This document shows positions 56,675 to 64,000 of a stretch of 64,000 nt of DNA, piece by piece. The stretch is taken from assembly GCF_014541205.1 (NCBI RefSeq), contig NZ_CP061280.1, positions 1,628,798-1,692,797 on the forward strand, in the 5' to 3' direction. Positions within the stretch are counted from its first letter, which is position 1. Each line of letters starts with the position of its first letter. The notes under the pieces were generated by a model. It saw nothing but the letters and a program-made list of their open reading frames with translations, ran no database searches and was not told where the DNA came from. The position numbers were made by a program, and so were the translations under genes. The DNA comes from Mannheimia bovis (GTDB lineage: Bacteria > Pseudomonadota > Gammaproteobacteria > Enterobacterales > Pasteurellaceae).

Positions 56675-59600
56675 ACCAATATTAAAAAATCTTTTACTCA
56701 GTTTAGGGCTGATATTTACTACAACTAACTATGCTTTAGCTGAAATTCCACTTCAAAAAGCAATCCAAAGCCAGCTTGATAGTGCTAAAAAATTAGATCA
56801 AGCTGATGCAAACAATAAAGCCTTAGTTCAAACGCTTGAAGATACTCTATTACTCCTCTCTCAAATTGAGAAGCAAAAAGCAGATAACGAAGCGTTGAAT
56901 AAATCTATTCAAGGTTCTCAGAAAGCATTAACCACTAGTCAAAACAATCTGGAAAAATTAAAAGCAATTGTTGTACCTACTGTGGATACTTTAACGCAAA
57001 AATCAACGACCGATTTGCAAAAAGAACTCACCGCAGCACAGGCTAAACTTGAAACGGTACAGCACGATTTAAGCCTAATCAATAATAATTTAGTCGCTCA
57101 AAATACTGCACCTGACAAAGCTCAAACTGTATTAACTGAAATGGTAAAACGTAAGCAGGAAATTAACACCCAGCTTTCTGCAACCAATATTCAAAGTGAA
57201 CTTAAAGCCAAGTTAGAAACAGAGCTAGAACTCATTGAATTAAAAAATACTTATAACCAAACTCTGCTGAATGGGAGTGAAAATTTAGCAGCGGTTTACT
57301 CTTCTCAACTGGAGGAAAAAAGACAAGAACAGCAAAATCTACAAGCTGAAATTGCTAATTTACAAACTGCAATCAATAATCAGATTGTAGAAGAATCACA
57401 AAATAAATTAGAGCAGGCACAAGCGGTTCAAAATCAGCAAAATAATGCAACAGCAAATCCTATTATTTTGCGTGAATTGGATGTGAACACAAAAGTTACG
57501 CAAGAGTTACTAAAACAAACAAAAGATATGACGCAATTATCACAAGATAATTTGCGTATTAAAAGCGTGCTTGATAACTTACAACAAACCCAACGTAATA
57601 TTGAAGAGCAAATTAGCTCATTACAAGGTACGTTGGTACTTTCTCGCATCATCAACAAACAAAAACAATCATTACCGCAAGATGAAATGATTTCAGGCAT
57701 TTCTAAACAAATTACTGATCTGCGTGTACGTGTTTTTGATATGACGGAGTTTCGTGATTCTTTCTCAGACATCAATGCCTATATTAGTAAATTGGAACAA
57801 GAGGGAAAAGCCACCTTTACAACTCAAGAGAAGCAACAACTAACCACTATTTTGCAAGAGCGTTTAACAACTTTATCTGAAATGATTAAGTCGTTAAACA
57901 ATCAGCTTAATTTATTAATTAATATTGAATTGAACCAACAACAGGTTCAAACCATTAGTGATACGTTACAGCAAAAACTGCAACAACAAAGCTTCTGGGT
58001 AAAAAGTAATAGCCCAATGGACTTAGAATGGTTCAGCAAGTTTATTGATGTCTCTCACTATCAAATTCTTGATATTGGTAAAAAACTCAATTTTTCAAAT
58101 TGGCGTGATAACATTGTACCCGCAGGTATTTTAGTTACTATTTTATTATTACTTGCAGCTTTTATTAATCGTCAAAAAGACAAAATTAAGCAAAAACTAC
58201 ACCATATTAATAATCGCTTAAAAATTGTGGCAACTGATAGCCAATGGAATACACCACTTGCTATTTTTTGGACTGTGGTGCTGTGCTTACCAAGTACCTT
58301 TATTTTCTTAGCCGGGTTTATCGCCGTTACTTATATTTCATTAGAAAATCCACAAGAAGTTTGGGCTTGGGGATTAAAAATGGCTACTTATTGGCTTTAC
58401 TTTGCTTTCTTAGTGGCGATGTTACGTCCTCACGGCATTGGGCATATCCATTTTAATATGCCACAAAAAAGTAATGAAATTTTCCGAAACATTTTAAGAC
58501 GCTCTGTTTGGCTAATTGCATTATTGCTTAATACCTCTATTTTCACAAAATTAGAAACCGGTATTTCTTACGATGTGCTTGGGCAAACAATGACAATCCT
58601 CGTCTTAATTTTAATGATCTGGATGATTGCTCCAGCCTTCAGGCAAGCTATTTCTACTTATGAAAATGTAACACATCAAGAAACCCAAGAATCAAAAAGT
58701 ATTCTTCTAACGATTGTTAAATTAGTCTTGCTCATTGCTCCGGTTGTTCTGATTATTCTCATTGTGCTAGGCTATTACTATACGGCATTAGTGATTATTG
58801 AACATTTAATTGCCTCCTATTTTGCAATTATTACTTGGATTATTGTCCGCAATGTTCTCTACCGTGCATTTTCTATTTCCGCACGTCGTCTTGCTTACAG
58901 ACGTCTACAAGAAAAAAGAGAAGCGGCTGAAGCTAAAGCTCGTGCCAAGGCGGAACAAAATAATGAAAACCCGGATGGTGTTGAAATTCCGTTTGAGTTA
59001 AAAGAGGATTCCATTGCCGTAAGCGAAGTCAAAAACCAAATGTTGAAATTAACCGATTTTGTACTTTGGATTGGCTTATTTGTACTACTTTACTGGGTAT
59101 GGTCTGATTTAATTACTGTTGCTCTCTACTTAGATGGCGTAACTTTGTGGCAGCAAAGTGTAACGACAGAAGCAGGCATTGTGATGGAATCTATCACACT
59201 GCTGAATTTGCTTACTGCTCTTCTAATTATTGTGGTGATGGTGGTATTAATCCGAAACTTAAGCGGTTTACTCGAAGCCCTTATTTTCTCGCACTTTAAG
59301 TTATCGCAAGGTACACCATATACAATCACAACACTCTTAACCTATTTAATTATTGCGTTAGGAGCAATATTTGCCTTCGGTACATTAGGCGTATCTTGGA
59401 GTAAGCTCCAATGGTTACTAACCGCACTTTCTGTTGGTTTAGGTTTTGGTATGCAAGAGATCTTTGCAAACTTTGTCTCAGGCATTATTATCTTATTTGA
59501 ACGCCCAATGCGTATTGGTGATACCATTACAATCGGCACATATAGCGGTACAGTCTCAAAAATTCGTATTCGTGCAACAACCCTAGTTGATTTTGATGGT

Positions 59601-60050
59601 AAAGAAGTTATCGTACCAAATAAAGCATTTGTAACCGAAAGATTGGTAAACTGGGCATTAAGCAGCACGGCAACCCGTATTATTGTGCAAGTTGGTGTTG
59701 CTTACGGTTCTGACGTAGAGTTAGTTAAACGCTTATTACTACAAGTAGCGGAAGAAAATCCGAAAGTACTTAAAGATCCACAACCAAGAGCTTACTTCCT
59801 CACATTTGGTGCAAGCACATTGGATCACGAATTAAGAGCTTATGTGAACGATTTATCTGATCGTAACCCAACTATTGATGCTCTCAATACACGTATCCAT
59901 CAGCTATTTAATGAGCATAATATTGATATTGCGTTTAACCAATTAGACGTTTATATCAAAAACAATGATACACAAGATGAAATTAAAGTAGGTTCAAAAC
60001 GCTTTGATTTTGAACTTTCCAATAACACAACAACAAAAGAAAAGGACTAA
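56667..60050 (+). CDS. mscK: Large mechanosensitive channel MscK (KefA)
   Basis: 1127 residues (1120 in E. coli MscK). The signal peptide ends ALA-E near residue 26. A long periplasmic coiled coil follows to about residue 480, then about ten membrane helices, and a C-terminal MscS domain. That domain contains the pore helix around [20 protein letters not shown] and the beta domain [20 protein letters not shown]. It protects against osmotic downshift and is K+-linked in E. coli. The start overlaps menE, showing translational coupling; aroC follows 2 bases after the stop. Confidence 0.94.
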   Translation: MFKPILKNLLLSLGLIFTTTNYALAEIPLQKAIQSQLDSAKKLDQADANNKALVQTLEDTLLLLSQIEKQKADNEALNKSIQGSQKALTTSQNNLEKLKAIVVPTVDTLTQKSTTDLQKELTAAQAKLETVQHDLSLINNNLVAQNTAPDKAQTVLTEMVKRKQEINTQLSATNIQSELKAKLETELELIELKNTYNQTLLNGSENLAAVYSSQLEEKRQEQQNLQAEIANLQTAINNQIVEESQNKLEQAQAVQNQQNNATANPIILRELDVNTKVTQELLKQTKDMTQLSQDNLRIKSVLDNLQQTQRNIEEQISSLQGTLVLSRIINKQKQSLPQDEMISGISKQITDLRVRVFDMTEFRDSFSDINAYISKLEQEGKATFTTQEKQQLTTILQERLTTLSEMIKSLNNQLNLLINIELNQQQVQTISDTLQQKLQQQSFWVKSNSPMDLEWFSKFIDVSHYQILDIGKKLNFSNWRDNIVPAGILVTILLLLAAFINRQKDKIKQKLHHINNRLKIVATDSQWNTPLAIFWTVVLCLPSTFIFLAGFIAVTYISLENPQEVWAWGLKMATYWLYFAFLVAMLRPHGIGHIHFNMPQKSNEIFRNILRRSVWLIALLLNTSIFTKLETGISYDVLGQTMTILVLILMIWMIAPAFRQAISTYENVTHQETQESKSILLTIVKLVLLIAPVVLIILIVLGYYYTALVIIEHLIASYFAIITWIIVRNVLYRAFSISARRLAYRRLQEKREAAEAKARAKAEQNNENPDGVEIPFELKEDSIAVSEVKNQMLKLTDFVLWIGLFVLLYWVWSDLITVALYLDGVTLWQQSVTTEAGIVMESITLLNLLTALLIIVVMVVLIRNLSGLLEALIFSHFKLSQGTPYTITTLLTYLIIALGAIFAFGTLGVSWSKLQWLLTALSVGLGFGMQEIFANFVSGIIILFERPMRIGDTITIGTYSGTVSKIRIRATTLVDFDGKEVIVPNKAFVTERLVNWALSSTATRIIVQVGVAYGSDVELVKRLLLQVAEENPKVLKDPQPRAYFLTFGASTLDHELRAYVNDLSDRNPTIDALNTRIHQLFNEHNIDIAFNQLDVYIKNNDTQDEIKVGSKRFDFELSNNTTTKEKD

Positions 60051-60052
60051 AA

Positions 60053-61135
60053 ATGGCAGGCAATAGCATCGGACAATTATTTAAAGTAACCACCTTTGGC
60101 GAATCACATGGTATTGCATTAGGTTGCATCGTTGATGGCGTGCCACCGAATATGGAATTAAGCGAAGCCGATTTACAGCCTGATTTAGACCGCCGCAAGC
60201 CCGGTACATCACGCTACACTACCCCTCGCCGTGAAGATGATGAAGTACAAATTCTCTCCGGCGTATTTGAAGGTAAAACAACCGGCACGAGCATTGGCTT
60301 AATCATTAAAAACGGCGATCAACGCTCGCAAGATTATGGCGATATTGCCGAAAAATTCAGACCGGGGCACGCTGATTATACTTACCAACAAAAGTATGGC
60401 ATTCGTGATTATCGTGGTGGTGGTCGTTCATCTGCTCGTGAAACGGCAATGCGTGTAGCAGCAGGTGCTATTGCTAAAAAATATTTGCGTGAGCAATTTG
60501 GCATTGAAGTGCGTGGCTATTTATCGCAAATCGGCAATGTAAAAATTGACCCGAAAACGGTTGAAAATATTGAACAGATTGATTGGCAAGCTATCAATAG
60601 TAATCCGTTCTTCTGCCCTGATCCCGTTGCAATTGAAGGCTTTGATGCTTTAATTCGTGAATTGAAAAAAGAGGGAGATTCCATAGGTGCAAAACTAACT
60701 GTAATTGCAGAAAATGTACCTGTTGGATTAGGTGAGCCTGTTTTTGACCGCTTAGATGCTGATCTCGCTCACGCCTTAATGTCTATCAACGCCGTGAAAG
60801 CAGTCGAAATTGGCGATGGTTTTGCAGTAGTTGAACAACGTGGCAGCGAGCACCGTGATGAAATGACGCCGGAAGGCTTTTTATCTAACCACGCAGGTGG
60901 TATTCTAGGCGGAATCAGCTCTGGTCAGCCGATTATTGCAAACATTGCACTCAAACCCACATCAAGCATTACTATTCCGGGCAAAAGTGTAAACAAAAAC
61001 AACGAGCCTGTTGAAGTGGTTACTAAAGGCAGACACGACCCTTGTGTCGGTATCCGTGCTGTGCCAATTGCAGAGGCGATGATGGCTATCGTCTTGTTAG
61101 ATCACTTACTCAGATTTAAGGCTCAATGCCGTTAA
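60053..61135 (+). CDS. aroC: Chorismate synthase
   Basis: The last step of the shikimate pathway, requiring reduced FMN. 360 residues. Signatures are [40 protein letters not shown] followed by [12 protein letters not shown], and [18 protein letters not shown]. Last gene of seqA-menE-mscK-aroC, starting two bases after mscK with AAAAGGACTAAAA overlapping the mscK end. Confidence 0.98.
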   Translation: MAGNSIGQLFKVTTFGESHGIALGCIVDGVPPNMELSEADLQPDLDRRKPGTSRYTTPRREDDEVQILSGVFEGKTTGTSIGLIIKNGDQRSQDYGDIAEKFRPGHADYTYQQKYGIRDYRGGGRSSARETAMRVAAGAIAKKYLREQFGIEVRGYLSQIGNVKIDPKTVENIEQIDWQAINSNPFFCPDPVAIEGFDALIRELKKEGDSIGAKLTVIAENVPVGLGEPVFDRLDADLAHALMSINAVKAVEIGDGFAVVEQRGSEHRDEMTPEGFLSNHAGGILGGISSGQPIIANIALKPTSSITIPGKSVNKNNEPVEVVTKGRHDPCVGIRAVPIAEAMMAIVLLDHLLRFKAQCR

Positions 61136-61150
61136 ACGAAAACTAACAAA

Positions 61151-61208
61151 TCAAGCGGTTGATTTTGTGTTCTTTTTTGCAAAAAAATTAAAGAATTTAA
61201 CCGCTTGA
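61151..61208 (+). terminator. Uptake-signal pair between aroC and mepA
   Basis: TCAAGCGGTT (61151-61160) and AACCGCTTGA (61199-61208) form a 10-bp stem with a 38-base loop. No T-run follows, so the termination role is weak. Confidence 0.45.
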
Positions 61209-61230
61209 ATTACTTATACTCGGAAAAATA

Positions 61231-62058
61231 ATGCATTTAGTTAGAACGCTCTTTATATCAGGCTTGGCAATTCTCGCAACCACTGCCAATGCAACTCAAT
61301 GGGAAAAAATTAAAACTCCGGTGCAAGGTAAAGCTCAATCGATTGGTGGATATAGCAATGGTTGCATTATTGGAGCACAGCCATTAGCTTTAAAAGGCGA
61401 GGGCTATCAAGTAATCCGTTCAGCAAGAAACCGCTACTACGGACATCCACAACTGCTCGATTATCTCACCAACTTAGGTAAAAAAACGAAAGCTGCCGGT
61501 GTCCCGACAATCTTAATCGGCGATATGGGAATGCCTGCAGGCGGTCGTTTTTCATCAGGGCACGCTTCTCACCAAACAGGGCTTGATGCAGATATCTGGC
61601 TGAGATTTGGACCAATGGACGATGCCACAGCACGAAATCCGGCTGGGCTTGCTACCATTATGGTTAATCACAATACACAGCGAGTTGATGACAATTTATG
61701 GAATCAGCACCATACTCATTTAATTAAATTAGCCGCCTCAGACAATCGAGTAGATCGCATTTTCGTAAACCCTGCAATTAAAGTGAAACTTTGTCAAACA
61801 GCAGGAAGTGATCGTGGTTGGTTACGTAAAATCCGCCCTTGGTATGGACACGACTCACATTTCCATATTCGCTTAACTTGCCCGGCTGATGCGGCAAGTT
61901 GTGAGAATCAAGCTCCCGTTCCGGCGGGTGATGGTTGTGGCGAAGAACTTTACTCTTGGTTTGAGCCTAAGCCAGACACAGGCACACCAACTACAAAAGT
62001 ATTACCCACACCACCTGTTCAGTGTCAGATGCTTTTATCTGAACAAGGTTTGAATTAA
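61231..62058 (+). CDS. mepA: Penicillin-insensitive murein endopeptidase
   Basis: A periplasmic LAS-family metallopeptidase that cuts D-Ala-mDAP cross-links. 275 residues. The signal peptide ends ATTANA-T near residue 23. Zinc-site motifs are SSGHASHQTGLDADIW and SHFHIRLTCP. Six cysteines are spaced as in the family (NGCIIGAQPL and CPADAASCENQ). mepA next to aroC is the conserved order in E. coli too. Confidence 0.95.
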   Translation: MHLVRTLFISGLAILATTANATQWEKIKTPVQGKAQSIGGYSNGCIIGAQPLALKGEGYQVIRSARNRYYGHPQLLDYLTNLGKKTKAAGVPTILIGDMGMPAGGRFSSGHASHQTGLDADIWLRFGPMDDATARNPAGLATIMVNHNTQRVDDNLWNQHHTHLIKLAASDNRVDRIFVNPAIKVKLCQTAGSDRGWLRKIRPWYGHDSHFHIRLTCPADAASCENQAPVPAGDGCGEELYSWFEPKPDTGTPTTKVLPTPPVQCQMLLSEQGLN

Positions 62059-62079
62059 TTGCAAAACAACATCTCTTTT

Positions 62080-62108
62080 TAACCGCTTGTAAGCACCACA
62101 AGCGGTTA
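62080..62108 (+). terminator. Uptake-signal pair between mepA and topB
   Basis: TAACCGCTTGT (62080-62090) and ACAAGCGGTTA (62098-62108) form an 11-bp perfect stem with a 7-base loop, followed by AATTTC. Confidence 0.6.
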
Positions 62109-62131
62109 AATTTCTTGAAAGTTTTACTATT

Positions 62132-64000
62132 ATGCGTTTATTTGTAGCCGAAAAACCCAGTCTTGCCAGAGCCATTGCCGATGTATTGCCAAAACCACAT
62201 ACAAAAGGCGACGGCTTCATTCAATGCGGAGAACACGATACCGTAACTTGGTGTATTGGTCATTTATTAGAACAAGCCGAACCTGATGCCTATGACGAAC
62301 GTTTTAAAATGTGGCGAATGGAACATCTCCCTATTGTGCCTGAACAATGGAAACTTATTCCAAAAAAAGAGACTTTAAAACAATTCAAAGTGGTCGAAAG
62401 GCTCATAAAAAAAGCCGATATTTTAGTGAATGCCGGCGACCCGGATCGTGAAGGGCAACTTTTGGTAGATGAAGTTTTTGGTTATCTCAATTTACCACCT
62501 GAACGTAAAAGCCAAATTCAACGTTGTTTAGTCAGCGACCTCAATCCAACTGCGGTAAGCCGTGCGATTGAAAAATTGCAAAAAAATAGTGATTTTATAC
62601 CGCTTGCAACCTCTGCTCTTGCTCGTGCCAGAGCGGATTGGCTTTACGGCATTAATATGACAAGAGCTTATACACTACAAGGACGTTGGGCTGGCTACAA
62701 TGGCGTATTATCTGTTGGTCGAGTACAAACACCTGTATTGGGGTTGATCGTCCGCCGTGATCTGGAGATCGAAAACTTTATTCCGAAAGATTATTTTGAA
62801 GTGTTCGCTCATATCCTTGTACCTGAAACCCAAGAAAAATTCAAGGCTCAATGGCAACCGAGTAAAGCCTGTGAAGATTATCAAGATGAAGATGGTCGAG
62901 TGTTATCTCGTCCACTTGCAGAGAATGTGTTAAAACGCATTGCTAATCAACCGGCGAATGTTACCGACTATCAAGACAAAATTGAAAAAGAAACAGCTCC
63001 ACTTCCCTACTCGCTTTCTGTTTTACAGATGGAAGCTGCCGGGAAATATGGGCTTTCTGCTCAAGCTGTACTTGATATTTGTCAGAAACTCTATGAAACA
63101 CATAAGCTGATTACTTACCCTCGTTCTGATAATCGCTATTTGCCCACAGAACATTTTAACGATAGATTTAAAGTAATGGCTGCTATCGCTCATCATTTGC
63201 CTGAATATCAAGAAAAGCCTGAAGTGGTTGATCCTAATCGCCGTAATCGTTGCTGGAATGATAAAGAGGTAGAAGCTCACCACGCAATAATCCCAACTGC
63301 TAGGCAAGGTACTGTACATTTAACAGAAAATGAAAAGCGGATTTATCAGCTTATTGCTCGTCAGTATTTAATGCAATTTTGCCCTGATGCCGAATATCGT
63401 AAAAGCAAAATTGATCTTGAAATTGCGGGGGGAAAGTTTACTGCACAGGCTCGGAATTTATCGGTTGCTGGCTGGAAAGCCTTACTAGGTAAAGAAGATA
63501 ATTTTGATGATGCTGAACCATTATTGCCTATTGTAAAAAAAGGACAGCTTTTACACTGTGAAAATGGCGAAATTGTGAGTAAAAAAACACAACCACCTCG
63601 CCATTTTACTGATCGCAGCCTACTTTCTGCGATGACTGGTATTGCCCGATTTGTACAAGATAAAGAATTGAAAAAAATCTTACGAGAAACTGATGGTTTA
63701 GGCACAGAAGCTACTCGAGCGGGCATCATCGAATTACTGTTTAAGCGTGGCTTCTTAATCCGCAAAGGTAAAAATATTCACAGCACAGAAGCAGGAAGAA
63801 CACTCATTCACTCCTTACCTGATTCTGCAACACAGCCTGATATGACCGCACATTGGGAAATGCAGCTAAATCAAATCAGCAAAAAAGAAACCAGCTATCA
63901 GCAATTTATGTTTGAACTGAGTAGCCAACTGCCGCATCTGTTGCAAAGCCCTAATCGGCAGATTTTGCAAAATTTAGCGAAAATTTCACCGCTTGCAAAC
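62132..64000 (+). CDS. topB: DNA topoisomerase III (partial, 3' end outside the window)
   Basis: A type IA topoisomerase that decatenates DNA during replication. 623 codons are visible without a stop. The Toprim domain starts [20 protein letters not shown] and has [12 protein letters not shown]; the active-site tyrosine is in [34 protein letters not shown] marks the domain IV region. E. coli TopB has 653 residues, so only a short C-terminus is missing. The ribosome site is weak (TGAAAGTTT). Confidence 0.95.
   Translation, partial: MRLFVAEKPSLARAIADVLPKPHTKGDGFIQCGEHDTVTWCIGHLLEQAEPDAYDERFKMWRMEHLPIVPEQWKLIPKKETLKQFKVVERLIKKADILVNAGDPDREGQLLVDEVFGYLNLPPERKSQIQRCLVSDLNPTAVSRAIEKLQKNSDFIPLATSALARARADWLYGINMTRAYTLQGRWAGYNGVLSVGRVQTPVLGLIVRRDLEIENFIPKDYFEVFAHILVPETQEKFKAQWQPSKACEDYQDEDGRVLSRPLAENVLKRIANQPANVTDYQDKIEKETAPLPYSLSVLQMEAAGKYGLSAQAVLDICQKLYETHKLITYPRSDNRYLPTEHFNDRFKVMAAIAHHLPEYQEKPEVVDPNRRNRCWNDKEVEAHHAIIPTARQGTVHLTENEKRIYQLIARQYLMQFCPDAEYRKSKIDLEIAGGKFTAQARNLSVAGWKALLGKEDNFDDAEPLLPIVKKGQLLHCENGEIVSKKTQPPRHFTDRSLLSAMTGIARFVQDKELKKILRETDGLGTEATRAGIIELLFKRGFLIRKGKNIHSTEAGRTLIHSLPDSATQPDMTAHWEMQLNQISKKETSYQQFMFELSSQLPHLLQSPNRQILQNLAKISPLAN

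Overview
The window looks like a chromosome segment of a Pasteurellaceae bacterium from the Actinobacillus pleuropneumoniae / Mannheimia / Bibersteinia side of the family. Three things point there. Gene content and protein lengths are typical gammaproteobacterial (glnS, gdhA, bamE, tgt, lysC, rpsI-rplM, glnD, alaS-csrA, fnr, rnb, seqA, mscK, aroC). The DNA is AT-rich. It is dotted with the uptake-signal word ACAAGCGGT(C), the form used by that branch, rather than the Haemophilus influenzae form AAGTGCGGT. The genus is an inference; no rRNA is present.

Layout. 1-7473: housekeeping genes (ABC substrate-binding protein, glnS, gdhA, bamE, yejK, ridA, pgeF), with a strong small-RNA candidate between glnS and gdhA. 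7559-15236: a 7.6-kb mobile island that starts at the tRNA-Ile2(CAU) gene. 15248-29213: hpt, pmbA, a five-gene run yjgA-sirB2-DUF554-ubiX-yhbP, sulfur-carrier, hemerythrin, tgt, cold-shock, transporter, yhcH-rpiR, ppx, yeeX and a GlcNAc/glucose-type PTS permease. 29214-47140: lysC behind a complete lysine riboswitch, vanZ-like, rplM-rpsI, zapG, glnD, a Ca/Na antiporter, serC, a major porin, priC, manB-galU, alaS-csrA, uspA and fnr. 47283-64000: fabI, rnb, apaH, tRNA-Val(GAC), dedA, purR, cmoA-ybfF, seqA-menE-mscK-aroC, mepA and topB, which runs off the end.

The most interesting region is the island. It has a P4-type tyrosine integrase next to the tRNA and an operator-controlled operon of four genes: AlpA regulator, coiled-coil protein, P2 gpO-type prohead protease and a 68-residue protein. 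It then has an unknown 300-residue protein, an SF3 helicase that has lost its primase half, and an iteron-rich inverted repeat that looks like a replication origin. A short GC-rich sequence resembles the cohesive-end core of P2-like phages. There are no capsid, tail or lysis genes. I read this as a P4/PICI-like satellite of a P2-family phage that interferes with the helper's capsid assembly through its own protease. The protease keeps the D-H-S catalytic triad of P2 gpO but has a different C-terminal module, and that module appears again as the separate 68-residue protein. An internal deletion has fused a second alpA-like gene to the helicase, so this copy is probably replication-defective.

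Regulation readable from sequence includes the lysine riboswitch with a possible anti-Shine-Dalgarno helix at lysC, CRP/FNR-type boxes with the shared core GATCTACTTC upstream of uspA/fnr, yhcH and the small-RNA candidate, a ribosomal-protein leader at rplM, and many intrinsic terminators. Several of those terminators are built from inverted pairs of uptake signal sequences.
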